Shown piece by piece: positions 47,961 through 57,576 of a stretch of 64,000 nt of DNA. The notes beneath the pieces were generated by a model that made no database searches, was not told the DNA's origin, and was given only the letters and a program-made list of their open reading frames with translations. The translations under genes and the position numbers were made by a program. How positions within the stretch are numbered: the stretch's first letter is position 1; every line of letters starts with the position of its first letter. Source of the stretch: Natronincola ferrireducens (lineage in GTDB: Bacteria; Bacillota; Clostridia; Peptostreptococcales; Natronincolaceae); assembly GCF_900100845.1 (NCBI RefSeq), contig NZ_FNFP01000003.1, positions 248,001-312,000 on the forward strand, given 5' to 3'.

Positions 47961-48998
47961 ATGGGGAATAGAGAAAAACAATTAGAAGATTATATAGAAA
48001 AAACTATGTTTTATCAAGATATCCCAGGGGTTGCTATGGTCATTACAGATAAAAACAAAATTATATACAGTAAAGGATTTGGTATCACTGATATATTATC
48101 TAAAAAGCCTGTAACTGAGAAAACAATCTTCCATATGGCTTCGATTACAAAGCTTTTTGTTGCTACAGCTATTATGCAACTGGTGGAAAAAGAAAAAATA
48201 GACCTTCATAAACCAGTGACCCATTATCTTACACATTTTTCCATAGAAGATAAAAGATATAAAAAAATAACTGTTCTCCAAATGCTAAGTCATACCTCCG
48301 GCATCCCTGATTGTGAAGATTATGGATGGGATAGACCAGAATATGATGATGAAGCTCTAAAACGTTATATTACTGGTTTAAAGGATATACACTTAATTAG
48401 TGACCCTGGTAAAGAATTTCACTATAGTAATATAGCCTATGAAATACTTGGTTACTTGATTGAGGTAGTTTCTGATATGACCTTTGAAGATTACATAAAG
48501 AAGCACATTATAGAGCCTTTGGAAATGGAGGATAGCACCTTGCTTTCTAGAAGCCAAAGTGATGAAATGGCAAAGCCCCATAGCAAGAATCAAGACAAAA
48601 AAGTGGTTCTATCCCAAGTTTTCCCCTATAATCGCAGACATGCCCCTAGTTCAACCCTTACTTCAAATCTAGTAGATATGAGCAAATGGGCAATAGTTAA
48701 CTTAAATAGAGGTGTATTCCAGGGAAAGAAGATACTAGGAGAGAGTAGCTATAGGCTTATGTGGTCCCCCACGATGAACATAAAAGGAGAAGAACAGAAA
48801 ATAGGCTTAGGTTGGTTTTTGAGTAAGCAAGGACAGTACGATATAAAGGGTCATGAAGGTAGTGATATAGGCTTTAGAACAAGCTTTGGAGTAATACCTG
48901 AACAATCTCTAGGAATTGGTGTATTTGCCAATATGGACAATGTATCCACTAGAAGAATCATGAGAGCCGCATTTGATATTATATTAGGTGTGGAGTAA
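47961..48998 (+). CDS. Serine hydrolase of the beta-lactamase/class C PBP family
   Basis: Of about 345 residues, the SxxK catalytic motif is SITK near residue 61-64, the YxN motif is YSN near 154-156, and the third motif appears as HEG near 302. No signal peptide or membrane span is seen, so it may be cytoplasmic; relatives include esterases and D-amino-acid peptidases, and antibiotic resistance is not implied. The start at 47961 follows AAAGGGG; an earlier ATG at 47919 lacks a ribosome site and overlaps a -10-like TAGAAT. Confidence 0.85.
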   Translation: MGNREKQLEDYIEKTMFYQDIPGVAMVITDKNKIIYSKGFGITDILSKKPVTEKTIFHMASITKLFVATAIMQLVEKEKIDLHKPVTHYLTHFSIEDKRYKKITVLQMLSHTSGIPDCEDYGWDRPEYDDEALKRYITGLKDIHLISDPGKEFHYSNIAYEILGYLIEVVSDMTFEDYIKKHIIEPLEMEDSTLLSRSQSDEMAKPHSKNQDKKVVLSQVFPYNRRHAPSSTLTSNLVDMSKWAIVNLNRGVFQGKKILGESSYRLMWSPTMNIKGEEQKIGLGWFLSKQGQYDIKGHEGSDIGFRTSFGVIPEQSLGIGVFANMDNVSTRRIMRAAFDIILGVE

Positions 48999-49028
48999 AA
49001 AAACTATAGAAAGTAAGTGGAGGAAACC

Positions 49029-49811
49029 ATGCATTCAATTATCCAAGGAATTATTTTAGGATTTATTATTGTATTACCAGGCATGAGTGGGGGAACGGTA
49101 TTTGTTATTTTTGGCATATATGAAAGTATGTTAAAGGATCTAGTAAAGCTTAATGTAAAGCCCTATCTTCCTTTATTAGGGGGGGCCCTTGTGGGTATTT
49201 TGGGGGGTGGAATGGTTTTTGCACTATTCTTTGAATCCTTTAGAGATGAAACTGCTATTTTTTTGATGGGATGCTTGATAGCATCTATTAGAGCCGTGTT
49301 AAATTCCTGTCCAAAGTTAAATTTGAAAAGATTTCTTTTTTTAGTAACTGGACTTTTAATGGGCTATTATGTAGGTGGAGAGCCAATTGGTATTATGATG
49401 AATCGAGAAGAAGTAAGTTGGGTCCTCCTAATCGTTGGAGGAGCTATATCCAGTGCCGCCATGATTATTCCTGGTATACCTGGTAGCTCCGTTTTGATTG
49501 CTTTGGGACTTTATGATAATATGCTGTATTATATAAAAGAGCTAGCAATAGTAAACCTATTATTTTTTGGAATTGGAAGTCTGTTAGGAATGTTCCTTTT
49601 AGTGAACCTTATTAATAAAATATATGAAAAGTATAGAAGTTACATTTCCTACTGTTTTGCAGGTTTAATAGCTGGTTCTTCAAGGGCTCTTCTACCCTAT
49701 TCCTTTAAACCTTCTATTGTACTGATTTTTATCGCCGGTTTTGCCTTAGTATGGATATGGAGTGGTAAAAAAGAATACTCATCCGATAAACTTAGAGAAG
49801 ATGGAGCATAA
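49029..49811 (+). CDS. DUF368 (PopT-type) membrane protein
   Basis: About 260 residues, with seven or eight spans. The family signature is duplicated: VLPGMSGGTVFVIFGIYE (about 14-31) and IIPGIPGSSVLIALGLYD (about 151-168). DUF368 proteins were recently shown to include PopT, which returns undecaprenyl phosphate across the membrane for cell-wall synthesis. ATG 49029 follows GTGGAGGA; an upstream GTG at 49017 is part of that site. Closely follows the serine hydrolase gene (30 bases), likely one transcript. Confidence 0.85.
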   Translation: MHSIIQGIILGFIIVLPGMSGGTVFVIFGIYESMLKDLVKLNVKPYLPLLGGALVGILGGGMVFALFFESFRDETAIFLMGCLIASIRAVLNSCPKLNLKRFLFLVTGLLMGYYVGGEPIGIMMNREEVSWVLLIVGGAISSAAMIIPGIPGSSVLIALGLYDNMLYYIKELAIVNLLFFGIGSLLGMFLLVNLINKIYEKYRSYISYCFAGLIAGSSRALLPYSFKPSIVLIFIAGFALVWIWSGKKEYSSDKLREDGA

Positions 49812-49889
49812 AATAATGTTGTCATATTTTTATGAACAAGCAAATACAATAATAAAAAGGCTCTAGGATATTGGGTGGAGGTGCAAAAG

Positions 49890-49979
49890 GTGAAGGTATT
49901 TGTATTTGCAGGAAAGATAAAGGATTTACGAAAATACTTAAAGGCATGGAGAATAGAAGGAAATAAACAAAACTATTAA
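49890..49979 (+). CDS. Putative 29-residue small protein
   Basis: GTG at 49890 has a strong GGTGGAGG site with 8-base spacing, and the frame ends just before a good terminator. The product KVFVFAGKIKDLRKYLKAW is a beta strand plus a basic amphipathic helix. I do not recognise a family. A tight transcription unit with ribosome site and terminator supports a real gene; a regulatory leader peptide is another possibility. Confidence 0.45.
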   Translation: MKVFVFAGKIKDLRKYLKAWRIEGNKQNY

Positions 49980-49990
49980 ATCACCCCTGT

Positions 49991-50020
49991 AACCTCGCAT
50001 TTAAGCGAGGTTTCTTCACT
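49991..50020 (+). terminator. Terminator after the small gene
   Basis: AACCTCGC-ATTTAA-GCGAGGTT, then TCTTCACTTTTT. Confidence 0.8.
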
Positions 50021-50022
50021 TT

Positions 50023-50222
50023 TTCAAAACAAATAAGTGAAAATAAAGGAGATATAGATAATAGTAAGATTACTATCTTTTTACATAGCTAAGCTTTTCT
50101 ATATGTTGGAAAAACCAAAATAATGTGATAAAATAATGTGATAAAATAATGTAATAGTATTATAATTTTATTGTAGGATTATAGTCACTATACAAAATAA
50201 TTTTCCTGAAGTAGGTGTGACA
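50023..50222. other. Spacer before the response-regulator genes
   Basis: With 49812-49889 and the small gene, this forms a 411-base gap between larger genes. ATAATGTGATAAAATAATGTGATAAAATAATGT near 50121-50153 is a tandem repeat of an 11-12 base unit (three copies). No other element is seen. Confidence 0.4.
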
Positions 50223-52025
50223 ATGGAAAAAATACGGATTTTGGTTGTAGAAGATTGTAAGATTACTTCCAAAACAATTCAAAAAAGCTTATTAAGCCTA
50301 GGCTATAAAGTTGTAGAAATAGTTACATCGGGAGAAGCCGCTGTAAATGCTTGTTTTTTGCATAAACCGGATTTGATTTTAATGGATATCGAAATTGAAG
50401 GAAATATGAATGGGATTGAAGCAGCTGATAAGATAAGGTTATCCTTTGATATTCCTATCATCTATTTAACAGCCTTATCTGATGAAGATACCCTAACACG
50501 AGCTAAAGCAACAGGAGGATTTGCTTATTTAATAAAACCTTTTAGAAAAAGGGATTTATATGCCAATATAGAGATGATTACCTATGCCCATAAAATGAAA
50601 AGGAAGGCCAAAGAAAATGAAGTGAAATATCGCAATATTTTTAACAATATGTTTGAGGGTTTTGCCTATTATAAAGTTGTATTGGATGAAAATAATATTC
50701 CTGTAGATTATATTTTTCTTGAAGTAAATGATGCGTTTGAGAAGCTTTTAGAGGTGGAAAGAGAAAAAATCATAGGAAAAAGTATAAGGGAAGTATTTGA
50801 ATCTAATGAAAATAATGGTTTTATTGATGAAATGGGAATTCTTCAAGAGGCCATAGGAAAGGAAAAAAATTTACATATTCATGAACACTATTTTAAAAAA
50901 GTACAAAAGTGGATTTCTATTACTATCAGTATTCCACAAAAGGGTTACCTCTCTATACTTTTGACAAATATAACAGAAAGAAAAACCTCAGAAGAAAAAC
51001 TTAAATATCTAACATTCTATGATAAACTAACGGGACTTTATAACCGTGCTTATTTTGAAGAAGAACTAAAAAGATATGACACAAAAAGACAGCTGCCATT
51101 AAGTGTGATTGTTGGGGATATTAATGGGCTAAAGCTAGCAAATGATGTGTTTGGTCATAAGGAGGGAGACAAGCTTTTAATTAACGTAGCTCAAAAGCTG
51201 AAAAAAAGCTGTCGCTCAGAAGATTTAGTGGCAAGATGGGGTGGAGATGAGTTTGTTATTTTGCTACCTAAAGCTGATGAAGAAGCCGTTAAAGATATTT
51301 GTGCTAGAATAAGAGAAGCCTGTAGGCTGGAGGATGATTGTTTAATTCCCACAAGTATAGCGTTAGGCTTTGTTACTAAGAGTGATGAAGAAGATATTTT
51401 GGGGCTTTTAGTAGAGGCAGAAAATAAAATGTATAAAAACAAATTATTAGAAAGCAAAAAAGCCCATGAAAACATTATTAATTCTTTGAAACTAAATTTA
51501 ACCATCAAAACCCATGAAACAATAGAGCATATGAATAATATTAAAGAAAAACTGTTGTTAATGGCAGACTATTTAAAGCTATCTATAAAAGTTAAGAATG
51601 AGCTGATGTTATTAGCAGAATTCCATGACATAGGGAAAATTTCAACACCTAAAAAAATATTAAATAAACCGACAACCCTGACAAAAGAAGAATGGGATAT
51701 TATTAAACAGCATCCTGTTACAGGATATAGAATTGCATCATCCTCCACAAATTTAATTCCAATTGCAGAGGCTATTTTGTTTCACCATGAATGGTGGGAT
51801 GGTACGGGTTATCCCTTAGGAGTAAAACAAAAGGATATTCCCATCACAGCTAGGTTATTAGCCATTGCAGATGCTTATGATGTCATGACCCGTGGCCGAC
51901 TCTATAAAAATCCTTTAAGCTCTTGTGAAGCTCTTCGAGAAATTAAAAATTGTGCCAATAAACAGTTTGATCCAGAGTTTGTAGAAATTTTCATTAAGAT
52001 TATGGATGTAAACACGGTAATATAA
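50223..52025 (+). CDS. REC-PAS-GGDEF-HD-GYP response regulator (cyclic-di-GMP turnover)
   Basis: A 600-residue soluble signalling protein. Receiver domain 1-118 with phosphoacceptor Asp55; PAS-like domain about 135-250; GGDEF domain about 265-405 with intact GGDEF at 340-344 and an inhibitory RxxD site (RSED) five residues before it; HD-GYP domain about 420-595 with HDIGK near 468, HHE near 521 and GYP near 529. It thus combines a likely diguanylate cyclase with a likely c-di-GMP phosphodiesterase. ATG 50223 is chosen after GTAGGTG. The next gene, 59 bases on, is REC-Hpt; no histidine kinase is adjacent. Confidence 0.9.
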   Translation: MEKIRILVVEDCKITSKTIQKSLLSLGYKVVEIVTSGEAAVNACFLHKPDLILMDIEIEGNMNGIEAADKIRLSFDIPIIYLTALSDEDTLTRAKATGGFAYLIKPFRKRDLYANIEMITYAHKMKRKAKENEVKYRNIFNNMFEGFAYYKVVLDENNIPVDYIFLEVNDAFEKLLEVEREKIIGKSIREVFESNENNGFIDEMGILQEAIGKEKNLHIHEHYFKKVQKWISITISIPQKGYLSILLTNITERKTSEEKLKYLTFYDKLTGLYNRAYFEEELKRYDTKRQLPLSVIVGDINGLKLANDVFGHKEGDKLLINVAQKLKKSCRSEDLVARWGGDEFVILLPKADEEAVKDICARIREACRLEDDCLIPTSIALGFVTKSDEEDILGLLVEAENKMYKNKLLESKKAHENIINSLKLNLTIKTHETIEHMNNIKEKLLLMADYLKLSIKVKNELMLLAEFHDIGKISTPKKILNKPTTLTKEEWDIIKQHPVTGYRIASSSTNLIPIAEAILFHHEWWDGTGYPLGVKQKDIPITARLLAIADAYDVMTRGRLYKNPLSSCEALREIKNCANKQFDPEFVEIFIKIMDVNTVI

Positions 52026-52084
52026 TAAAGGCACTTATCACCAAAACATGGGGGTTAAGGCCTTTTCCTATAGGAGGAAAAATT

Positions 52085-52834
52085 ATGAAGGATAAAAACA
52101 GTAGACCAGTTAACATTTTACTGATAGAGGATGAAAAAATTAATCAAAAGGTAGCACAATCACTATTGAAAAGTAGAGGATGGAGGATTATCACAGCCCT
52201 AGATGGCCAAGAGGGAATAGAAAAGTTCAACCAAGAAGATTTTGATGTAATTTTAGTAGATATCCATATGCCTAAACTCAATGGTTTTCAAGTGACTAAC
52301 AGAATTCGTAGGATAGAGAGACACCAAGGAAGGTACACCCCTATCATAGGTATGTCTGCCAGTGATATACCCAAAGATAAGGAAAAATTCGTAGGTGTAG
52401 AAATGGATAGTTATATACTTAAGCCCTTGAGGGCGGAAGAACTTTATCAAACGATAGAAACCTTATTATCAAAATATAAAAGACCCTTATGCCCCATAGA
52501 TATAGAAGCTGTCTTAGCTAACTTAGAAGGAGATAAAGATCTATTAAAGGAGCTGATAGAGGATTTTATTGAAGAAGAGTATTCGATATTATTATTAAAG
52601 GAAATTGAAGAAGCTATTAATCAAAAGGATTATAATAAACTATATAAAAAAGCTCACAAACTCAAGGGTGCTGCTGCTTGTCTTCAAATACAAGGTATTT
52701 ATGAGATTGCCTACAAATTAGAACAGTGTGGAAAAGCCCTTAGTAATGAAGGTATAGTAGAGATATTTGAAGCATTAAAGAAAGAATATCAAATAACAAA
52801 AGATGCTTTAGAAAACTATCGGTGGGAGGATTAG
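52085..52834 (+). CDS. Receiver-Hpt phosphorelay protein
   Basis: A 249-residue protein with a receiver domain (about 8-130; acidic pair ED near 15-16, phosphoacceptor Asp in VDIHMP near residue 59) and a C-terminal Hpt domain (about 145-240) with the phosphorylatable His in AHKLKGAA near 197. Such proteins pass phosphoryl groups in multi-step relays. No HTH or kinase domain is present. AGGAGG precedes ATG. Co-transcription with the preceding GGDEF/HD-GYP regulator is likely. Confidence 0.88.
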   Translation: MKDKNSRPVNILLIEDEKINQKVAQSLLKSRGWRIITALDGQEGIEKFNQEDFDVILVDIHMPKLNGFQVTNRIRRIERHQGRYTPIIGMSASDIPKDKEKFVGVEMDSYILKPLRAEELYQTIETLLSKYKRPLCPIDIEAVLANLEGDKDLLKELIEDFIEEEYSILLLKEIEEAINQKDYNKLYKKAHKLKGAAACLQIQGIYEIAYKLEQCGKALSNEGIVEIFEALKKEYQITKDALENYRWED

Positions 52835-52956
52835 AGGCTGTAAATTCCTACTATATATTTTAAAAAATCCATAGATAAAGAATGTAAAAGCTATAATTTG
52901 GGCAAAATGCAATAAAAAGCCGTGTTTTTAACTTTGTTGGAAAGGAGTATTTAACC

Positions 52957-55884
52957 ATGAATTTTACAGTAAACACAAGCTATAACGGTTTTAAACTATT
53001 GGAAGAAAAAAAAGTTAAAGAAATAAATTCTATGGCAAGAATATTTGAACATGAGAAGAGTGGTGCAAGATTACTACACATAGCAAATGATGATGATAAC
53101 AAAGTATTTTCTATTACCTTTAGAACTCCTCCTACAGACAGCACTGGTCTGCCACATATTTTAGAGCATGCTGTATTGTGTGGGTCTAGGAAGTTTCCTG
53201 CAAAGGACCCCTTTGTGGAGTTAGCTAAAGGTTCATTAAATACTTTTTTAAATGCCATGACATTTTCTGATAAAACCATGTATCCTATTGCTAGTAGAAA
53301 TGATAAGGATTTTCTTAATCTAATGGATGTTTATTTAGATGCAGTTTTTTATCCCAACATTTATAAAAAACCTGAAATTCTTATGCAGGAGGGGTGGCAT
53401 TATGAATTAGATAATCCAGAGGAGGAAATAACCTATAAGGGTGTAGTTTATAATGAAATGAAGGGAGCTTTTTCTTCCCCTGAACAGGTGCTATTTAGAA
53501 AAATTCAGGAATCCTTGTTTCCAGATACAACCTACCAATATGATTCTGGTGGAGATCCGGAAGCTATCCCAGAATTAACACAGGAAGAATTTACAGCTTT
53601 CCATAAAAAGCTCTATCATCCTGCTAATAGTTATATTTATTTATATGGCGATGGCGACATTATGGAACACCTAAAATTTATTAATGAAGAGTATCTACAA
53701 AATTTTGAAAAAATAAAAGTAGATTCTGAAATTACTTTACAGACTCCCTATAAAGAACCCAAAACCTCTTTTGTAGAATACTCTATATCAGCCAATGAAA
53801 GGGAACAGGATAAAACCTTTTTAAGTTTGAATTTTGTTGTTGGAAAATCTACAAATCCAGAGCTTCATTTGGCCTTTGACATTCTAACCTATTTATTACT
53901 AGAAACTCCAGCAGCACCTCTAAAAAAGGCTCTTCTAGAAGCTGATTTAGGAAAAGATGTGTTTGGCTCCTATGATCATAGCATTCTCCAACCTGTATTG
54001 AGTGTTATTGTTAAAAATTCTAATGAGGAGGAGCAGGAAAGGTTTAAGCAGGTAGTTTATGATACATTAAAGGCACTAGTAGATAAAGGTATTGATAAAA
54101 AGCTGATTGAAGCATCTATTAACATCTACGAGTTTAAGCTTAGGGAAGCAGATTACGGAAGATATCCAAAGGGATTAATTTACTGTATGAAGAGTATGGA
54201 AAGCTGGCTTTATGATGAGGATCCAGTTCTACACTTAACCTACGAAAGTGCTTTAGGAAAAATTAAAACTGCCCTAACAACTAATTATTTTGAAAAGCTG
54301 ATAGAAAAATACTTACTAAACAATCAACATCAATCTTTGTTAGTTGTAACGCCTAAAAAGGGTCTAGTCCAAGAAAAAGAAGAAGAAGTTAAACAAAAAC
54401 TAGCAAATTACAAAGCAAAATTATCTAAAGAAGAAATTAACCAGTTAATAGAAAACACCTCTATGCTAAAAAGATACCAAGAAGAACCTAATGATTCTAA
54501 GGATTTAGAAAAAATACCGCTACTTTCGTTAAAAGATATTGAAGAAAAGGCAGAGAAGCTTCTACTAATAGAGAAAAAGGAAAATGGTCTACCTATACTG
54601 TTACATCCGATGTTTACAAATGAAATAGCATATGTAAATTTATTGTTTGACACTACAACTGTACCTAAAGAGCTTATACCCTACGTTAGCTTATTAAGCT
54701 TTATATTAGGAAAAGTTAGTACGGAAACCTATCATTATGAAGATTTATCTAATGAAATTAATATTTACACTGGGGGCATAGATTTTAAGGTTGAAGCCTA
54801 TTCTTTAAAAAATGATGATGGAACCTACTTCCCTAAACTGATGATTCAATCAAGTGCTTTAGTAAAACAATTACCAAAGCTATTTCATATTATTGGTGAA
54901 TTAATAGGAGCTACAAAGTTTAACGAAACAAAACGGTTAAAAGAAATAATTCAAGAAGTAAAGTCCAGATTAGAAATGAATATTTTACAGGATGGTCATA
55001 TTGTGGCAGCAAGGAGAGCCACCTCCTATTTTTCTCCAATAGGACAATATAAAGAGATGTGTACAGGGATTGCATACTATGAATTTATTGAAGAATTAGA
55101 AGGAAACTTTGATAATAAGCTTCAAGAAATACAAAGTAATTTAGAAAAGCTAATTAAAATGATTTTTAATCAAGATAACTTGTTGGTAAGTGTAACAATA
55201 GAGGAAAAGGATTATAATAAGTTTCAAGAAGCCTTTAAATCTCTTATAAATTATATGGGCAATGAAAAGCTAGACAAACAACAATATCAGTTTGATTATG
55301 GTCCTAAAAATGAAGGGTTATTAACCTCCAGCAAAGTACAATATGTAGCTAAAGCCTATAACTTTCAAAAGCTTGGATATGATTACACAGGTCATTTGCA
55401 AGTTCTGAAGACAATTATTAGCTTAAATTATCTATGGAACAAAGTAAGAATCACAGGGGGAGCCTATGGGGCTATGGCGGGCTTTAGTAGAAATGGAAAC
55501 ATATATTTCACCTCCTATAGAGATCCAAACTTAGATAAAACATTAAAGGTATATGATGAAGCCCATAAATATATAAGTGAATTTTCTACTGATGAACGGG
55601 AAATGACTAAGTATATTATCGGTACTATTAGCAAAATAGATGCACCTTTAACTGCTTCCATGAAGGGACAAGAAGCTACTGCTTACTATATAAGTCAAAT
55701 TAGTCAAGAGGATATACAAAGAGAAAGAGATGAAGTGTTAAGGACAAAGCCTGAAGATATAAAAAATCTAGCTAGATTAATCAAAGATGTTATGGAAAAA
55801 AATTATTACTGTGTATTAGGGAATGAAGGAAAAATACAGGCTAACAAACATATTTTTAAAAATCTAGTAGAGGTATTTAAGTAG
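52957..55884 (+). CDS. M16C zinc metalloprotease (PreP/Cym1 type)
   Basis: A 975-residue peptidase, the usual length of the presequence-protease class. The inverted zinc motif HILEH is at 67-71, with the third ligand Glu in YNEMKGAF about 80 residues later. Four M16 modules and a helical hinge (M16C_assoc, near 470-700) follow. It lacks a signal peptide, so it is probably cytoplasmic and degrades peptides. Strong GGAAAGGAG site before ATG. It ends at a long hairpin. Confidence 0.92.
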   Translation: MNFTVNTSYNGFKLLEEKKVKEINSMARIFEHEKSGARLLHIANDDDNKVFSITFRTPPTDSTGLPHILEHAVLCGSRKFPAKDPFVELAKGSLNTFLNAMTFSDKTMYPIASRNDKDFLNLMDVYLDAVFYPNIYKKPEILMQEGWHYELDNPEEEITYKGVVYNEMKGAFSSPEQVLFRKIQESLFPDTTYQYDSGGDPEAIPELTQEEFTAFHKKLYHPANSYIYLYGDGDIMEHLKFINEEYLQNFEKIKVDSEITLQTPYKEPKTSFVEYSISANEREQDKTFLSLNFVVGKSTNPELHLAFDILTYLLLETPAAPLKKALLEADLGKDVFGSYDHSILQPVLSVIVKNSNEEEQERFKQVVYDTLKALVDKGIDKKLIEASINIYEFKLREADYGRYPKGLIYCMKSMESWLYDEDPVLHLTYESALGKIKTALTTNYFEKLIEKYLLNNQHQSLLVVTPKKGLVQEKEEEVKQKLANYKAKLSKEEINQLIENTSMLKRYQEEPNDSKDLEKIPLLSLKDIEEKAEKLLLIEKKENGLPILLHPMFTNEIAYVNLLFDTTTVPKELIPYVSLLSFILGKVSTETYHYEDLSNEINIYTGGIDFKVEAYSLKNDDGTYFPKLMIQSSALVKQLPKLFHIIGELIGATKFNETKRLKEIIQEVKSRLEMNILQDGHIVAARRATSYFSPIGQYKEMCTGIAYYEFIEELEGNFDNKLQEIQSNLEKLIKMIFNQDNLLVSVTIEEKDYNKFQEAFKSLINYMGNEKLDKQQYQFDYGPKNEGLLTSSKVQYVAKAYNFQKLGYDYTGHLQVLKTIISLNYLWNKVRITGGAYGAMAGFSRNGNIYFTSYRDPNLDKTLKVYDEAHKYISEFSTDEREMTKYIIGTISKIDAPLTASMKGQEATAYYISQISQEDIQRERDEVLRTKPEDIKNLARLIKDVMEKNYYCVLGNEGKIQANKHIFKNLVEVFK

Positions 55885-55984
55885 ATAATCAACGTTAGGA
55901 TGGGATTAAAAGAGTTAATAGCTTAAAGGCATGAAGATTGAACTACTTATAAAAATAGAAAAAATCTATTAAACAACTAAACTA

Positions 55985-56026
55985 TTATAGAAGAGTAGGG
56001 ATCCATAGGGCCCCTACTCTTCTATA
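55985..56026. terminator. Bidirectional terminator between the M16C and Cys-motif genes
   Basis: TATAGAAGAGTAGGG and CCCTACTCTTCTATA form perfect 15-base arms around an 11-base loop. The right arm includes the stop codon of the convergent gene. Confidence 0.85.
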
Positions 56027-56400
56027 ATGTAAGGTATTTTGATAATATCCCGTTGAATAACTTTATCCCAAAATCTTAGATGAGAGTAGCTACCATAAAA
56101 ATATGGATTCCCATCCTTCACTTTACCCTTTACACAATCTAGTTTAATAATTGCTAACTCATCTTTGATGGAAGGAATGACCTTAAAAACATTCATAAAA
56201 TCTGTCAAATCAGTTTCTTCGGTTGTTAAATAAAGGGTCTGACGAATTTCATGTTGACAAATAGAACAGCCCAGTCTATAACTCAAAAACAGCTTAGTAT
56301 TTAACTCACGACGGATCTGGATTTCGGTAATGGGTATTTGATTACTACAAGAACATTTTAAAAAAACCATTATAGGATATCTAAACTGAAGTTTACGCAT
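56014..56400 (-). CDS. Small protein with zinc-ribbon-like cysteine pairs, unrecognised
   Basis: A 128-residue soluble protein. Two cysteine pairs, KCSC near 15-18 and CSIC near 43-46, are spaced like a zinc ribbon and followed by a basic and then mixed alpha/beta region. I do not recognise a family. The start at 56400 is set by AGGGAGGT on the reverse strand eight bases upstream; a longer open frame begins at 56457 without such a site. It is monocistronic, sharing a terminator with the M16C gene. Confidence 0.6.
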   Translation of the reverse strand: MRKLQFRYPIMVFLKCSCSNQIPITEIQIRRELNTKLFLSYRLGCSICQHEIRQTLYLTTEETDLTDFMNVFKVIPSIKDELAIIKLDCVKGKVKDGNPYFYGSYSHLRFWDKVIQRDIIKIPYIIEE

Positions 56401-56930
56401 AGACAGTACCTCCCTAAAATTTGCAAAAACTTCTTTATTGATACCAGACAATTTCACAATTTAGTGCAAAAATTCAACTATAAATACCTACCTATTAAAA
56501 TATATAATAAACATACTAGTAATATTAATAAATTAACATAAATAGTATGAAAATTCAATAATTTATTTGATTTTTATCTACTATATTAAAAGCGATGTTA
56601 ATAAAATAAAACACTAAAAATTATGGGATAATTTATGTAGATTTATGGGTGAGAAGGTTTATCTACTAAAAGATTATTAGCTTTTTTAAAAAAATTATTG
56701 ACATCAACAAAAACCTATGATAACCTATCTTTTAAAGATTAATATATTAATGACAATAAACCATGAAGGTTTGCACTTAACTGTGAAGAGTTAGGGCTGC
56801 TTTTATGGTTTTTATTTTCAAAATTAAAATTTCTAAAAATTAAAATTCATATAAGTCCTTAACTATACCTAACGTTTATAGGAGAGGGCCTATTTGTCGT
56901 GCCTTTTTTCAGAAAAAAACAAAATATTTA

Positions 56931-56959
56931 TTGCAAAGGTAATTAAATTATGGTACACT
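56931..56959 (+). promoter_or_regulatory. Possible promoter with long leader to cooS
   Basis: TTGCAA at 56931-56936 and TACACT at 56954-56959 with 17 bases between and TGG just before the -10. Transcription from here would give a leader of about 610 bases. Confidence 0.4.
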
Positions 56960-57187
56960 GAAGTCAAAGTTCAAAATAAAATTGTGACAAAAAATAGCAT
57001 TTTTTTTGACTTTTATTGATATTTTATTAACAATATAACAGAATATTTTTTTCGTGAATTTTGTTAATAAATTATCACAAACCTGTAAATTACATACTGA
57101 TAGAATAAAAACATTAGCAAAACCAAGTAAAAGTCAATAAAAAAGGAATTGCTCAAAACAATAACAATTATTATTTGGCTCTAAATT

Positions 57188-57297
57188 TAATAATAATTAT
57201 TAATTAAAAGTGTTATATTTTTAACGATAATTACTCTCAAATACCTTAGATTTTAATAACGATTATTAATTAAAGATGTTTCTAATAACTACTATTA
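57188..57297. promoter_or_regulatory. Three Fur-box-like palindromic repeats upstream of cooS
   Basis: TAATAATAATTATTA (57188-57202), TAATAACGATTATTA (57254-57268) and TAATAACTACTATTA (57283-57297). The first two match 12 and 11 of the 14 defined positions of the Fur consensus TGATAATnATTATCA. Extreme AT content raises the chance of false matches. Confidence 0.4.
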
Positions 57298-57576
57298 ATT
57301 ACAATTAATTACTGAAAAATCCATTTTCGATCCCATTATTTAAGTAGGTTTCTTTATGTACAAAGAATTATTTAAAGCGTAACACTGGGGGATCACGTGC
57401 AAATCCCATTATTTCAATATTCTGCAAATTACGACATTGAAATGTTGTGTTATAAACAAAAGACATGGAGGTTGGCTGGTTTTCATGTAATACATAAAAA
57501 ATACAAAAAATCATTCAATTTTAACGAAAAGTTTTTATGTGTTATCAAAATATATTTTTTATAGGGGGAATTAAAA

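Larger units (their letters stand above)
56401..57576. other. Long AT-rich non-coding region upstream of cooS
   Basis: About 1.18 kb with no convincing gene on either strand. It holds a hairpin-rich patch at about 56757-56815 (AAACCAT/ATGGTTT enclosing CTTAACT/AGTTAGG), a probable promoter at 56931-56959, three Fur-box-like repeats at 57188-57297, and the cooS ribosome site. The length suggests a complex regulatory region or a lost gene. Confidence 0.5.

Noticed and set aside
47961-48998. Beta-lactamase
   Set aside because: The SxxK and YxN motifs define a broad serine hydrolase family; no signal peptide or lactamase-specific context is present.
56757-56815. Known riboswitch upstream of cooS
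   Set aside because: Nested stems are visible, but I could not match the conserved sequence of any riboswitch class I know, so I left it unnamed.
57186-57310. CRISPR-like repeats
   Set aside because: The repeats are short, degenerate and unequally spaced (66 and 29 bases), with no cas genes.
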